This document shows, piece after piece, positions 24,497 through 37,000 of a stretch of 64,000 bases of DNA. Under the pieces are notes generated by a model. The model had not been told where the DNA came from. It was given only the letters and a program-made list of their open reading frames with translations, and made no database searches. A program made the position numbers and the translations under genes. Positions within the stretch are counted from its first letter, which is position 1. Each line of letters opens with the position of its first letter. Source of the stretch: Dryas octopetala (taxonomy: Eukaryota; Streptophyta; Magnoliopsida; Rosales; Rosaceae); assembly GCA_963921425.1 (NCBI GenBank), contig OY992834.1:13313271-13377270 (forward strand), in the 5' to 3' direction.

Positions 24497-25092
24497 ATGG
24501 CTTTGATGATGATATTAGTACTTGGCCTGGCCACCTCCAACTTGGTCCTAGCAAGTGACCCTGATATCATTTCTGACTTTATAGTCCCACAAAATTACTA
24601 CACCACAAATATTGATGCCAACTTTTTCACATACACTGGATTGCGTGGTGTATTCGACCAAGTTCTTGAAACCGTCACGGCAACAAAAGCAAGTGCTTCA
24701 ATGGCCAGAGTGTGTCATATGCAGTGCTTCAATTTCCTCCAAACTCACTGCTCCCACCTCACACTCGCCCTGACTCAACTGGACTCATGTTTGTTGTTGA
24801 TGGGTTCTTGGAAGTTGGGTTAATAGACACCAAAAACATTCTATACACTCAAAAGCTTCAAGCTGGAGACATGTTTATGTTTCCAAAGGGATTGGTGCAT
24901 TATCAGAATAACTCACATCCTAAATTGCCAGCCACTGCCATTGCAGCATTTGGAAGTGCAAGTGCCAGAGCAGTTGCTGTGCCACCCTCTCTCTTTGCCA
25001 CTGGAATTGCTGATGCCATCCTTGCCAAATCATTCAAGACAGATGTTTATACCATTAAGAAGATCAAGGCTGGCTTCACCACTGGCTCATGA
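24497..25092 (+). pseudogene. Germin-like protein gene GLP2, frameshifted
   Basis: The frame opens MALMMILVLGLATSNLVLASDPDIISDF, a good signal peptide followed by the mature germin-like start. After KASA, a net 16-bp deletion near 24692 relative to GLP3 shifts the frame, which ends near 24823. The original frame resumes downstream (SYAVLQFPPNSLLPPHTRPD... GDMFMFPKGLVHYQNN... IKAGFTTGS) to the TGA at 25090-25092. The deletion removes sequence just before the first cupin strand. It shares with its neighbours the replaced metal ligands in PPHTRPDSTGL. Promoter and TATA box look intact, so it may still be transcribed. Confidence 0.88.
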
Positions 25093-25145
25093 TTAAATGA
25101 GAGACCCCAATAATTTCCTTGTTATGCTAAATTTGATTTGATTGC

Positions 25146-25232
25146 TTTTTTTATTATCAATAATTGGCATCCATGACATTTGAACTCTGGAACTCCTCCC
25201 ACAAAAGGGAGACTGGGGCCACTACTAGACCA
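25146..25232 (-). mobile_element. tRNA-derived SINE fragment after GLP2
   Basis: On the minus strand the segment reads TGGTCTAGTAGTGGC (A-box-like), then GAGTTCAAATGTC (B-box-like), ending ATTGATAATAAAAAAA. The same block follows GLP3 at 38000-38090 and is absent after GLP1. The boundaries are approximate. Confidence 0.55.
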
Positions 25233-25237
25233 GGGTT

Positions 25238-25544
25238 GTACTCTTTTCTCCTTCAACCATGGTTGTTTTTGTTCTCATAGAATTTTTATTACTTGGCAAG
25301 GTTTTGACGAGGCAACTTAAAAGCGCATAGCAGAGACAATACTAATGATATGGAATATCCAAGGGGGAGTGTTGTAAATACTTTATTAAGTGTGGCTATT
25401 CTTGTAATTAGTTGTAAGGGCATACGAGTAATTGTACAAAGTCCTAGTAAACTCTACCTCTATATAAGGATATTTATAAAATGAATGAAATAGACATATC
25501 ATATTTCTCTTTGCCTTAAACCTTATTTCCACATACTTTTAACA
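25238..25544 (+). mobile_element. Truncated Copia 3' end with one LTR
   Basis: An internal fragment containing CTTGGCAAGGTTTTGACGAG and AAAAGCGCATAGCAGAGACA leads to a polypurine tract (CCAAGGGGGAG) and a 175-bp LTR at 25370-25544, which begins TGTTGTAAATACTT and ends CTTTTAACA. It contains a TATA-like CTATATAAGG. The layout is that of the 3' end of a plant Copia element. Coding region and 5' LTR are missing, and it differs from the element at 10843. Confidence 0.75.
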
Positions 25545-26040
25545 AAATTTTAATTATAGATACGGTCAATAATATAATTAAGCTAAAGGACAATTCGTGC
25601 ACGTTAAGTGTGTCTGTCAACGTAACTTAGACTGCCGAGTATTTGGCAACTGCATTGCATCTACAGTTACCACTCAATTATTTTTAATTTTCTATTTGAA
25701 TCTTAATATTTGTGGAGTTAATTATGTTTTTTTTTTTTTTTATAGTGTGTTTAACTATGTTTTCGAGGATTTGTTGAAGGCCGGTTTAAATTAGTGTTTT
25801 ATATTGAGAAGTTATAATATAGCTACAATATTGTAATTGCAAATGTAGGTATCTGTTGAGCGCTCGACTATAATTTTATCTTGAAACTTAATTAATAATG
25901 CAACCGATTGTCCTGCTAAGTCAATAAATTAGTAATTTTGACCTGAAAGTTAAAAGAGTCTTAAATTTATTTATCTTTAGTTCTAAAAAAAAAAAAAAAG
26001 TGAGTGGCTCAGTTTCACAAGATGTGTAAATAAGTTATAA
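25545..26040. other. Spacer between GLP2 and GLP3
   Basis: AT-rich, with homopolymer T and A tracts near 25727 and 25987. TTGAGCGCTCGACTATAATT near 25857 loosely resembles the palindromic repeat at 17234. No gene was seen. Confidence 0.4.
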
Positions 26041-26576
26041 CTTATTGCTTCCAAGTTCCATATTATTATCAATATCAACACATGATGCAGAAGCCCACTT
26101 TAGAGCTGCTTCCATCTCTCCTTGTACAGCAGTAAAATTTACTTTTCACAAATTTGAAATGAAATTCCACCTTAATTCATCTTTGATTATGGCATTCAAG
26201 GGATGAATTAATGAAGGGCTGCATATACTCGAATATACCCTATAATATTGTTGCTGCTAAATCAAAGGAAAGGAACATATTGACCAATGGAGCATGCCGA
26301 TTGCAGCATCTTCTACTCGATCTACTCTCATTTTCGACCAATGGAGCATGCCGATTGAGCCAATGCCATGTCAGAAACTATGCCTTTCAATCCATAAATC
26401 CTCAGAAGTTCCAGTCAATTTCAAGTTGATCGATGTTCTAGTTAGTTAGCTGTATACAGCTCCTAAGCCATCCCAGCATGTGCCATTTTAATGTGGCCAA
26501 AGAAGAAGGAAACAGAGAAATAACATAGCAAATGTCATCACCAACAACACCAAACTGATTAACTCCTACAAAACCA

Positions 26577-26584
26577 TATAAATA
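26577..26584 (+). promoter_or_regulatory. GLP3 TATA box
   Basis: TATAAATA within CCATATAAATACC, about 93 bp upstream of the GLP3 ATG at 26677, in a leader shared with GLP1 and GLP2. Confidence 0.75.
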
Positions 26585-27816
26585 CCATACTACCTAGCAA
26601 GTTAGTCATCATTAACCACAAACAAAACCATTTATACAAACACCAGAAGCTGAGCAGCAACTACTAGTTATCTACAATGGCTATGAGATTGCTCCAACTG
26701 CCGATGATGATGATATTAGTACTTGTCCTAGCCACCTCCAAGTCACTACGCCAAATACCCCCCTTATATATCAGTGAATAACTGATGTCTTTTCATGTTT
26801 TCGGGCGATGTCTAGGCAGGCGATGTCTAATGTACGTACTTAAGATATCGGTATTACACTGATATCTAAAATGAGTTTAGACATCTGTTTTGTTTAAATT
26901 CTGATGTCCAATGGTCCCTTTAGATATCCGTTTTCCAATTTTCTGGAGCGTTAAGATTCTGAAACTGATATTAAAGACACAAAAGACATCGTTAATTACT
27001 ATGTAAATGATCTAAAATCTGATTTAGACATCCGTTCTCATATATTTATCGATATGAAAAACCCATTAAATGTATTTTTTTATGATTTCCATATCATATT
27101 TTATGTGATTTTTGATATTGTTAACTAGTTTAGATATCGTTTAAGTCTACAAGAACAGATCTCTATATTATTTTATATATCGGTTTTTGTGATGTAAATG
27201 GTTGTTTGAAAGTACCTAAAAGATCTGTATTTTATATGTAACTGATATAAAATACTATGTTGGACATCGGGTTTGTTAATAATTATTGATATTGTAATGT
27301 TACTTAGATATTGGTTGTTTTTGGTAAACTGATATTTATGCTATTTTATATTTCTGTGTTTTAACATAAACTGATATGAAATGTTACCTTAGATGTCGTT
27401 TTATACTCCTATAACTGATGTACATAGATTTTTGAATGTATCGAAAACATCTGTATTTGATATATAACTGATATAAAAGACCATTTTGGACATCAGGTTT
27501 TTTATATTTACTGTTATGGTAATGTTACTTAGATATTGGTTTTTTTTAACATAAACTGATATGAAATTTGTGCTATAATGTCACTGTTATTATCGAATTT
27601 GTACTACAATCCTGATATAAAAGATATAAATTTACATATATATATAAGCTGAAATTGGTGCAATCTCAATCCATTCCATTAGCATTAATTCCAACATATA
27701 TCCAATACAAGTATTCCAAGACTTTCCGAAAAAGGATTACACATTGCACCAAAATATGGAGCATATATCCATAATGAATTACAGCATCCCATCCTAGCTA
27801 GTATCTAAATTAAGCT

Positions 27817-27891
27817 AGCATCCCTTTACAAAAACCAATAATCAGCCCATGCATAGCATCCCTTTACAAAAACCAATAATCAGCCCATGCA
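27817..27891. repeat. Tandem duplication of about 38 bp inside the CACTA element
   Basis: AGCATCCCTTTACAAAAACC followed by AATAATCAGCCCATGCA occurs twice head to tail. It lies downstream of the accessory gene's stop codon and does not affect coding sequence. Confidence 0.85.
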
Positions 27892-28165
27892 CTTGCACAA
27901 AAATAGGTGCATGATTCACCACTTCTAAAGGCTGCCTTCATTTACAAAATATTAATTGGCAGCACTTGTTACCTTTCTTCACACAAAAAATGCCAACACC
28001 TGGTTATATATAATTCAGCTTCAATATTCACACAAAAATGCCAATGTCTAACACATGTTCTAAGCTTCCTTGACAAAAAATTGGCAAATATGGCAGCACT
28101 ACTAGCTAGCTTCAAAAACTTATCCACAAAATGTCCAAACCCCACATACCAACTCCATCTGTCAT

Positions 28166-31100
28166 CTACTGAATATAATTGGCAGAAACAAAGTTGCCCC
28201 ATTCAATCCGGATCTGATCAAGTTGCTCCTGTGTGTAACTGGTTCGCTTTTTAGTCGGATTAGTCCACTGCAAACATTTAAAAACATGCAGAAGGCACCA
28301 AGTCAATTACAAACAGTAAATAAACCTAACATATATAAATATGAGGCATAAGGCTGGGCCATGCTATAATTAAGCCCAATCAAGTTGAAAGACAACTAGT
28401 AATTAAAGTGTTCAAACTAAGCTTGGCCATGTTATAAGGCTGCATACAGTATCACCAAGACATATATGCAATATAGCTATTAAAATAGTGAAGGCAGAGG
28501 CGCATAAAGTTATAAGCCTACATGCTATCAAAGTCACCTAGACATGCAATATTTGAAATAAAGCTGGCAAGACTATCAGACATCCAATAGGTATGTAGAT
28601 CCAATTGAACTTCAAATGAAAAATGCAAAGTAGTAGTCCCAAATCCATAAATACCATAGTTCCTATCTGTGCAATCTATTATATATGTATATACATCTTC
28701 CATTCAATGGACCAGCAATCATTTATCCTGCATTTTGCATAAATTAAATAATGATGAAGGCAGACTTCCAAACATATCCAATAATATCAAATAAAGGGTT
28801 TAGCCAATCAAACATCCAAAAGCCAACAATCCATTAACTATATACATTGACCAGTCCTAGCTAGGTACCAATCATTAGCTTGCATTTTTTATGCAAAATG
28901 AAAGATTGACAAAGCACTACACACAAAAACTTACAAGTGATCCAATAAACAAAGAGTCAATTGGATTCCTACCTTGGTCTCAAATCCCAGGTTTGTGTCC
29001 TCGATGATCTCCTTCATATACATCATCACATAGTAACCACATTCAACTCCACCAGGTTGTTTAGGACACTACACAAAATCAGAATCCAATTAATGACATG
29101 CAGATGGTTATTATGCATGATGCTTCCAATGATAGAAATATTTGTAAAAACAAACCACTAGATTAAATAATATATACTTACATAAAGATGCTTCCACTGT
29201 ATTGTTTTCCGACTGTTCCTACCCGTAAGTACATTAAATTATCGAATGGCACTAATGTATCAACAAAATATCAGTATGTTTAAATTACAATATATGTAAC
29301 CAAATTTGCAATGCATTTTAATGATTTAAAATGGCAAAAAAGCAACTCACGTGTTGACAACTTCCTTCCAGTCTGCGTCCTGGTTCAGTTTTGGAAGAGG
29401 GTCCAACACAAATATCGTGTCTTTGTCTTCATTGATAATTGTCAAAATCCAGTGCGAGCTAAGAGAAAAAATGATAATAAGCATGCATAGATTAAGGCAG
29501 CAGAACATAGACTCAAAGTCAGTTTAACCAAATTAAAACCCTTACCCAGCATTGTACGGCACTAAGAAGACACGATCACATTTTCCTTGCTGAAAGCGTT
29601 CTGCTAAGTAGGTTGATCTACGCTCTGCATTTCCTATTCCTTTAGATATGCGTGCCGGATCCACAAAAGCAACCATTTCAACCATGTTTGTATCCACAAG
29701 CTTATCAAATAGGTGCCTATTCATATAAGTGAATTATTTTAAATCACAGTGTTTTAAAAGGGCAACAAAATATTTAAACATTTTGAACGATTCCCTAAAT
29801 TACCTCATGTACACAACTATGCACGAGGCTGATAATTCTGACATCTCCATAACGGAAGTAATATCCTCTTTCAGGATATAAAGTCGTCGGACAGCTCCAA
29901 ACACTTGTTCATCTATGTCAGTTGTGAGAGCCTTTCCAGATGTAGCCATCGCCTCCCTCGCGAAACGATACAGCAGCTTGCATTCGCTAGGAACTTTCTT
30001 CCCAAGGTCATCTTTCTTGAATAACTCCTTCACCATCATAGGAACCTGCCTTGTTTGTTTCTATGGTGTCAAATACAAACACTCAGTTTTGAGTCTTTAG
30101 ATCAATATTCATGAAGTGTATACTTGGCACTTAAAAAAATTACAGTAGGGAGAGTTTAATTACCTTCACCTGCTGAACGATAATAAGTTCCCTCGGCCAA
30201 GCCACATGGCTTCCAACTGCTTGACCAACATTTACCAACTCGTCACCCACAGGAATTGGAAGCAAAGCAGCCACATTAGTGGCCATGTCAATTGAAACCC
30301 GCAAGCAGTCCTTTGCCAAAGGAACACCATGTATGGTCTCAGATTTCATCTCAACGACAGTACCATATGCGACAATGTTGTTGATGGATCCCACTGCCAG
30401 CATGCATGATTTCCCCTAAAAATAGATGACAAATGTCTCATAACCATAAAAGTCCAATACTGTGAGCTAAATGTCGCATAACCATGAAATTGAAGTCTGC
30501 TAGATAGATGTATGTCATATGAAAATATTAGCAATTACTGGTTCATTACCTTCAATGTGTCTGCATTATTTGTATCTTCCATATCCAGCCCCACTTCCAC
30601 TTGCACTTTCAGATTTTGTTTATCCTCAGTATCTGGTTGCAGATCCACATACTTAGCTTTGTCCTCATAAAAGCAGCTTGCTTTATCGGACACCATACCT
30701 TGACCTTGAACAATATTGGGTGTCACCGGTTCCTTCCTAGCACCCTTTTCCTCTAACTTTTGAATCCTCTCCAATAGATCTTGATTTTCTTTTTTCAGAA
30801 TGGCCAACAACTCATTCTTCGAAATTGTATCCCTCGCTTTTCTCGGAATGTTGAAGTAAGTTGAAGGGTTGACATTCCCCCCAACAGCTCTTACTCGACC
30901 AGAATGCTCGGGAGTCTCCAAAGCCATTGTTAGAATATCCTTAGAACCCTCTATCTTCAGCTCCCCTTTATTCTTTTTTTCCAACAACTCATCCTGCAAA
31001 AATTAATTTATCAGTTTAATTACAATAATAGCAATCACTTAGGCAATGTTAATTTACACTTGGTCATATATATGCTGCTTACAATGACTTTGGCAACCAC

Positions 31101-32303
31101 TGCCACTTCATCATCCACCTTCCCATTCTTGTCTTCACGAGCTTTCTTCCATAGGAGGGAACGGTCCATCTCATCTTCCTCAACATTTTGCTTCCTCTAT
31201 CCATATATACAACCAGCAAGTTAGACCAATTATTAGTGAGCAATTAATCAAAAGCAAAGAGAAGACAGTTTATTTATGGAGGAGCTTGTACCAAGTCTTC
31301 CTGCAACCCAATGTAGCCCTTGCGCGATAGTTTATGATGATATTTTCGCTTGCCTGTTATTTGTTTGTGAGCTTCATGTTTGGCCTGCAGTTAGAACAAG
31401 AAGTTGGGCAAACCTTTAAGGACAAAGTCATAGGTAAATCACACAATTATACATATCCATCATTAATGCAATATCTAACCACCAGAGGTGTTTAACATAA
31501 ATACCAGAAAGTCATCTGTAAGCCTGGTAGCCACAAAAGTTGTCCATTGATCTTTTTGAATGAACTCATACACCTTGGGTGGGGTTTCTAGTGCTTTCGG
31601 ATCGTCCTTGTACGGCAAAATGAATTTTTTTGTTAATGCAGTCTTGAACGATCTCCACTTGCTGCCAGCAGAAGCCAACACCATTTTTCTGCTTGTAGGG
31701 TCAAGATCAAATGCACCCTACAACCAACACCACATTGGTGAGACATCAAGGTCACATAAAACATATATATGTATCTATAAATATGGTTAAATATACAGAA
31801 TTGAAGCCTATTTAATAATTAAGTAAGGTTAAGATCTACATTACCTGCACCTCTTCCCATATTTTTTGCTTTAGATTTTTATCCACTTTCGGCCACATTT
31901 CATCAGTGATGGGCACTGTGGTTCGGGTCACAACCCCTATGTAGGAAGCTAGTACTGGACGCGTTGCTCCTACTGGAACCCCATGCGGACTGTACTCCAC
32001 CTTCAGCTTTTTTCCTAAAGCTTTTCTCACGAGCATGTCATGCATCTTTGTTGAACCACGAGAGGACATGCTACCCTCCGCAGCAGTAATGGTCTCCCCT
32101 GAGGTCAAGCAATCCTTGCTTGTATCTGCTTCATTACTCTTCCCTGCTGATACCTTGTAGGATTGTGACTTGACAGCTTTCTTCTCTGTGACAGCTTTCT
32201 TTGGTGTGGCAGCTTTCTTTGGTGTGGCAGCTTTCTTCGACTTGGCTGTTGACTTGGCATTGGATTTGACAGCAGCTCTTTTCTTTCTTCTTGGTGTAGC
32301 CAT
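28166..32303 (-). CDS. CACTA accessory protein with C-terminal Ulp1/C48 peptidase domain
   Basis: Twelve exons were read on the minus strand: 32303-31845, 31717-31505, 31384-31292, 31196-31083, 30993-30550, 30415-30164, 30060-29804, 29716-29546, 29458-29351, 29218-29182, 29068-28973 and 28267-28166. All introns are GT-AG. The exons sum to 2346 bp (781 aa) with no stop. The N-terminus is Lys/Ala-rich and histone-H1-like (SKKAATPKKAATPKKAV). A Transposase_24-like region follows (MWPKVDKNLKQKIWEEVQ, GSKWRSFKTALTKKF), then a coiled coil with TPEHSGRVRAVGGNVNPSTY, a segment IHGVPLAKDCLRVSIDM (DUF8039-like), and a C48 domain. Its catalytic set is His670 (SHW), Asp687 (VLDPL), Gln720 and Cys726 (KQPGGVECG). 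The His-Asp (17) and Gln-Cys (6) spacings equal those of yeast Ulp1 (H514, D531, Q574, C580). A role in removing SUMO or processing transposase is an inference. Confidence 0.85.
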
Positions 32304-32506
32304 GTTCGCTGTCTAACTGTTGAAACTAACAAGTGTTAGGACAAAAAATATACAAAGATAGATTAAGAAATATATGGATAATTTTGTTGGCATTTAGAAC
32401 CTTTTAACATAATGAAATTACATAACATTTTGGGGACAATAAAGTCTGAATATCATACCATTAACACTTAACACAAGTTACATAAATACATTTATAGTTA
32501 CATGAA

Positions 32507-35500
32507 TTAATCCTTTGCTTTCTTGGAGTAATCAATCCAAATACCCTCACAATTATCTCTCTTGTATGTGCCAACTTCCTCACCCAAGAGATCATCAAAA
32601 TCATCAACAGATGGTAGTCCATTGCTAAATGATTGGTGGTCAAACACTGTGTCCTCTAACTCAGCCTCATAAGCACTATCATTAAAGTCACGATTAGGGG
32701 CTGCAAGAACCACTGACCAATTAGAGTTTAGAGGGTCTTCTACATAAAACACTTGCTTCACTTGGGAAGCCAAAGCGAAAACATCTCTCTTATGACCTAT
32801 CCTATTTAGGTTAACCAAAGTGAACCCTAGCTCATCATTTTGTATTCCCTTATTATTCTCTACCCATTCACACTTAAACAAAGGCACCCGAAATACATTG
32901 TAATCAAGCTCCCAGATTTCTTTGATAACCCCATAGAAACACATGTTCGTGTATACAGGATTTTTATCCTTCGCGCTCGCCACCTGCATGGTCGTGGCTG
33001 TCAAGCTCACCCCACTATTTTGAACAGCACGAACATCGTCACGTGCCTTGGTGTGATAATGGCACCCTCCTATCTCATAACCCTCATATTTTAGCACACT
33101 CATAGGTGGACCTTCAACTAGCCGCCTCAATGAGTCTGTTATGTCCTTTTCTTCATGATTGATATCATATGCCACCTAATCAAATAAATTTTAAAGAAGA
33201 CTTATTAAAATTGTTGGACATGCACCAAATGAGTGTACTAGCTAGTGAATTACTGTGCTTTCAAAATGTTACACATTTACCTTGGCACGTAACCAGTAGA
33301 TAAATGTCCGGTTGTGCTCTTCTAGCAGCCACTTCTCACTCTTTTTCTTACTTGAATGAATATCATTCAAGTAGGACTTATGTAATCTACAAATAGATTA
33401 CAATAACTCATAACTATGTAAATGATACTTAATTTACAATAAATCAAATTACAATAAGCTAAGTCTAGAAATTGACATACTCGGCATAAGGTTCCACTTC
33501 TGAGGCATTCTCCAAAACCAAACGATGAGCTTGCTCCCATTCTTCACGCTGTACTGAATATACCTTAGCACCGGACAGCGGTCTGCTCATGTTTGGGATA
33601 CCCATGCGCGAAGAAGATGGAAGTCCAATAGGTTTCAGATTCGACAAGTACTCCGAACAAAATTCCACAGCTTCCTCAACAATATAACCCTCAGCAATGC
33701 TGCCCTCTGGTCGCAAACGGTTCCGTACATAACCCTTTAACACTTTCATGCCTCTTTCAAATGGATACATCCATCTAAAATAAACAGGTCCGCACAATTT
33801 CACCTCTCGAATAAGGTGAACAGTTAGATGCACCATAATATCGAAGAAGGAAGGTGGGAAAACCTTCTCCAGCAAACACAAGGTGATAACGAGATCATCT
33901 TGGATTTTATCCAACTTCGAAACATCGACCACTTTATTGCATAGAGAATTGAAGAAGAAACAAAACCTAGTGATTGCATATCTCACATGCTTTGGTAACA
34001 CTGAACGTATGGCAACCGGTAGCAGTTGTTGCATCAAAATGTGGCAATCGTGAGACTTAAGACCAAAAAGTTTCAGCTCTTCCATGGACACTAGGTTTTG
34101 TATATTTGAAGAGTAACCTTGTGGGACCTTTGTTCCTAACAAACACTTGCATATAGCTCTTTTTTCATCCCGAGTCAGCGTATATGGAGCTGCCGGTAAA
34201 AACGTTCTCTTATTCCCTATTTCTGGTGCCAAATCAAGTCGAACCCCCATTTCCATAAGGTCTAAACGGGCAGCCACCCCATCTTTTGTCTTCCCTGGAA
34301 TGTTAAGTAAAGTTCCAATTATACTCTCACACACGTTCTTTTCAATGTGCATTACATCTAGGGCATGCCGAATATAGAGTGACTTCCAATATTCAAGGTC
34401 AAAGAAGATAGATCTTTTCTTCCAACATGGAGTATGAGTTTCGCCACACACGCTGCTCTTTGCTTGTTTCTTGCCAAACTTACAATTGATTCCCGACACC
34501 TTTTCTAAGACTTCCTCTCCAGTTAGAGGTGTAGGAGCCTCACCCAATTCCTGCTTGTTATTAAAAGCAGCCATTTGTTTCCGATATGGGTGGTGGCGGG
34601 GTAAGAATTTTCTGTGTCCTTGGAAACAGATTTTCTTACCGTGTTTCAACCGATCAGAATCGGTGTTTTCTCCACATATGGGACATGCTTTATAGCCTTT
34701 AACTGTGCAACCAGACAAGTTACCGTACGCCGGAAAATCATTGATTGTCCATAAAAGTACAGCCTTCAAAGTAAATGTATTCTTTCGGAATCCATCATAA
34801 ACTCCGTCTATTCCCTTCCAAAGTGCTTTCAAATCTTCAACTAACGGTTGTAAATACACATCTATATTGTTTCCGGGCTGCCTAGGACCAGAAATCAACA
34901 ATGTTAATATCATAAACTTCCTCTTCATGCATAACCAAGGAGGAAGATTATAAGTCACCAAGATGACGGGCCAACAACTATATCGGCTGCTGAGGGAACT
35001 ATGTGGATTTATCCCATCAGCCGAAAGGGCGAGCCTTAGATTTCTAGGGTCACAAGAAAAATCAGGCCACTTATGGTCCACCAACTTCCAAGCTGGAGAA
35101 TCAGCTGGATGACGCATCATTCCATCACTCGCTCTGTTATCGGCATGCCAAGTTAAGTTCTTTGATGACTCACAAGATTTAAACATTCGTTTAAACCTTG
35201 GAATGGGTGGAAAGTACCACAAGACTTTGGCTGGCACCCCTTCCTTCTCAATTAATCCCTTATTTACCTTCCACCGAGGAAGGTCACAGTTGGGGCACCT
35301 TGTTGCATCTTCATACTCATTTCGATATAAGATACAATCATTCGGGCAAACATGTATCTTTTGGTAATCCATTCCTAGAGCAGACAATGTTTTCTTCGCC
35401 TCATACATAGACAATGGTAGAACATTTCCCTTTGGAAGCATGTCTCCAAAAGCAACCAACATATCAGAAAAGAAATTGTCTGTCACCCCATGCTTTGCCT

Positions 35501-35924
35501 TCAAGTTTAACAATTTGACCAACGCAGATAACTTGCTATAAGTTTCACAACCAGCGTATAAGGGTCTCTCTCCTTCATCAACAAATTTCCTAAACTCATC
35601 TGGATCCTCGGAGAAATTATCATAGGCACCTTCACACATGTCAACTGTTTCAGACCCGAAGACACCATGTTCAGATCCCTCTCTTCCAAAAACAGATTCT
35701 TCACCATGCCATATCCACTTCTCATACCATTGATCAATACCGTTAAAGTACAGATGCTCCCTTACAACTCTAACAGACCATTTACGCAAGTTCCCACATT
35801 TCACACAAGGACAATGCAAGTAGTCACAATTGGCAGCATTCCCTAATGCAAACCTCAAAAAATTCTCAACTCCCACCTCATACTCCATAGACCTTCTATC
35901 AGCATGTATCCATGATTTATCCAT
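32507..35924 (-). CDS. CACTA transposase, TNPD/TNP2 type, intact
   Basis: Three exons: 35924-33481, 33386-33281 and 33175-32507, with GT-AG introns. They sum to 3219 bp, or 1072 aa, with no stop. The N-terminal Transpos_assoc domain is residues 1-75 (MDKSWIHADRRSMEYEVGVE, CPCVKCGN). The Transposase_21/TNP2 core follows (VCPNDCILYRNEYEDATRCP near 195; NLRLALSADGINPHSSLSSR, YNLPPWLCMKRKFMILTLLI). Next come a DUF4218 region (SHDCHILMQQLLPVAIRSVL, YPFERGMKVLKGYVRNR) and, in exon 3, a DUF4216 region (VYTNMCFYGVIKEIWELDY). TNPD-type proteins cut the element ends and move the DNA. The start was chosen as the first ATG matching the family N-terminus. Transcription would come from the right end of the element. 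Confidence 0.9.
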
Positions 35925-36904
35925 GATATCTCATATCTCAACTTCACATAGAAAGATAAACCAATTAAATATTCTATTAGGTAAATTAAGATGCAAATTT
36001 TGTAGCTTTTCAAAGCTACCTACCTATATATATCACAATTTATTTGTCAAACATGTTATTAACTCACAGTAGGTTGCACTAAAAGACAATTTAGTCCTAT
36101 CATGAATGTGATCAAAGAAAATAGTTGAGAAGAATACCTTTGTTAGCAACTCCTGTAGGGATTGTAAGTACTCTATTATATTCTCTCTAAAACTGCCATG
36201 AAAACAAATGATACATAGTTAATTACAAAAATGTCCAAACTCTAACATAGGCATAGTTACAAATATGAAAGACCATTTCTGCATTAAAGCCTAAGGATTA
36301 GGAACCACACGTTTATGTAAGCATGAAAATAGGGACATTTCGAGAAAACACTAGACCAGACCAAAAAAACAAGCCCAGGCAACCATTCTTCAGAACCAAG
36401 TATTTGAATAGCATAATTTCTTAAAAGCTAAGTGATTAAATCTAATGGCAAACACAAGGTGATTGCAGAAGTAGTAGACTCATTAACAAACTTTTAACAA
36501 CTAATGAAATTCAATTAAAAGTATTATATATGTCTTGATCTCTGCTATCTCGGAATCCATGTATCAGCCCATTTAATTTGTCATCTGCAGTTTCTACATA
36601 AATCTTATAATAGTTGAGAGCAATCCAATCCCCCTCCCATCATTTATCTCATAATTAGTGTATAATATCTATGTTTTCTCCATCAACAAAAGAGAGATTT
36701 TCCATTAGATTCATAGAAAACCCCTAATTTCAAGAAACCAAAGAACCTAAAAAATCCCTAATTTGAAGAAAAACCTCAAGAACATCAAACCCTAACTTCA
36801 GCTAATGAACCCATGAGGATGAGGTGGTGAGAAGAGGACAAAGAGAAATTAATTACCGACGAGAGATCGAGAAGGAGAACCCAGAATGAGAACGAGAAAG
36901 AGAG

Positions 36905-37000
36905 CCCACAGATGCACTCGACCACCGACGCACACCCCCACAGACGCACGCGACCACCGATGCAATGCACACCACCACAGATGCACGCGACGCCGGCCAG
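36905..37000. repeat. GC-rich degenerate tandem repeats upstream of the TNPD gene
   Basis: About three imperfect copies of a unit of roughly 30-35 bp around CACAGATGCACGCGACC / CACAGACGCACGCGACCACC sit in a locally GC-rich island at 36840-37030, between the right-end subterminal repeats and the transposase gene. It is the likely promoter or leader region, comparable in position to the GC-rich first-exon region of En/Spm elements. That comparison is an inference. Confidence 0.55.
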
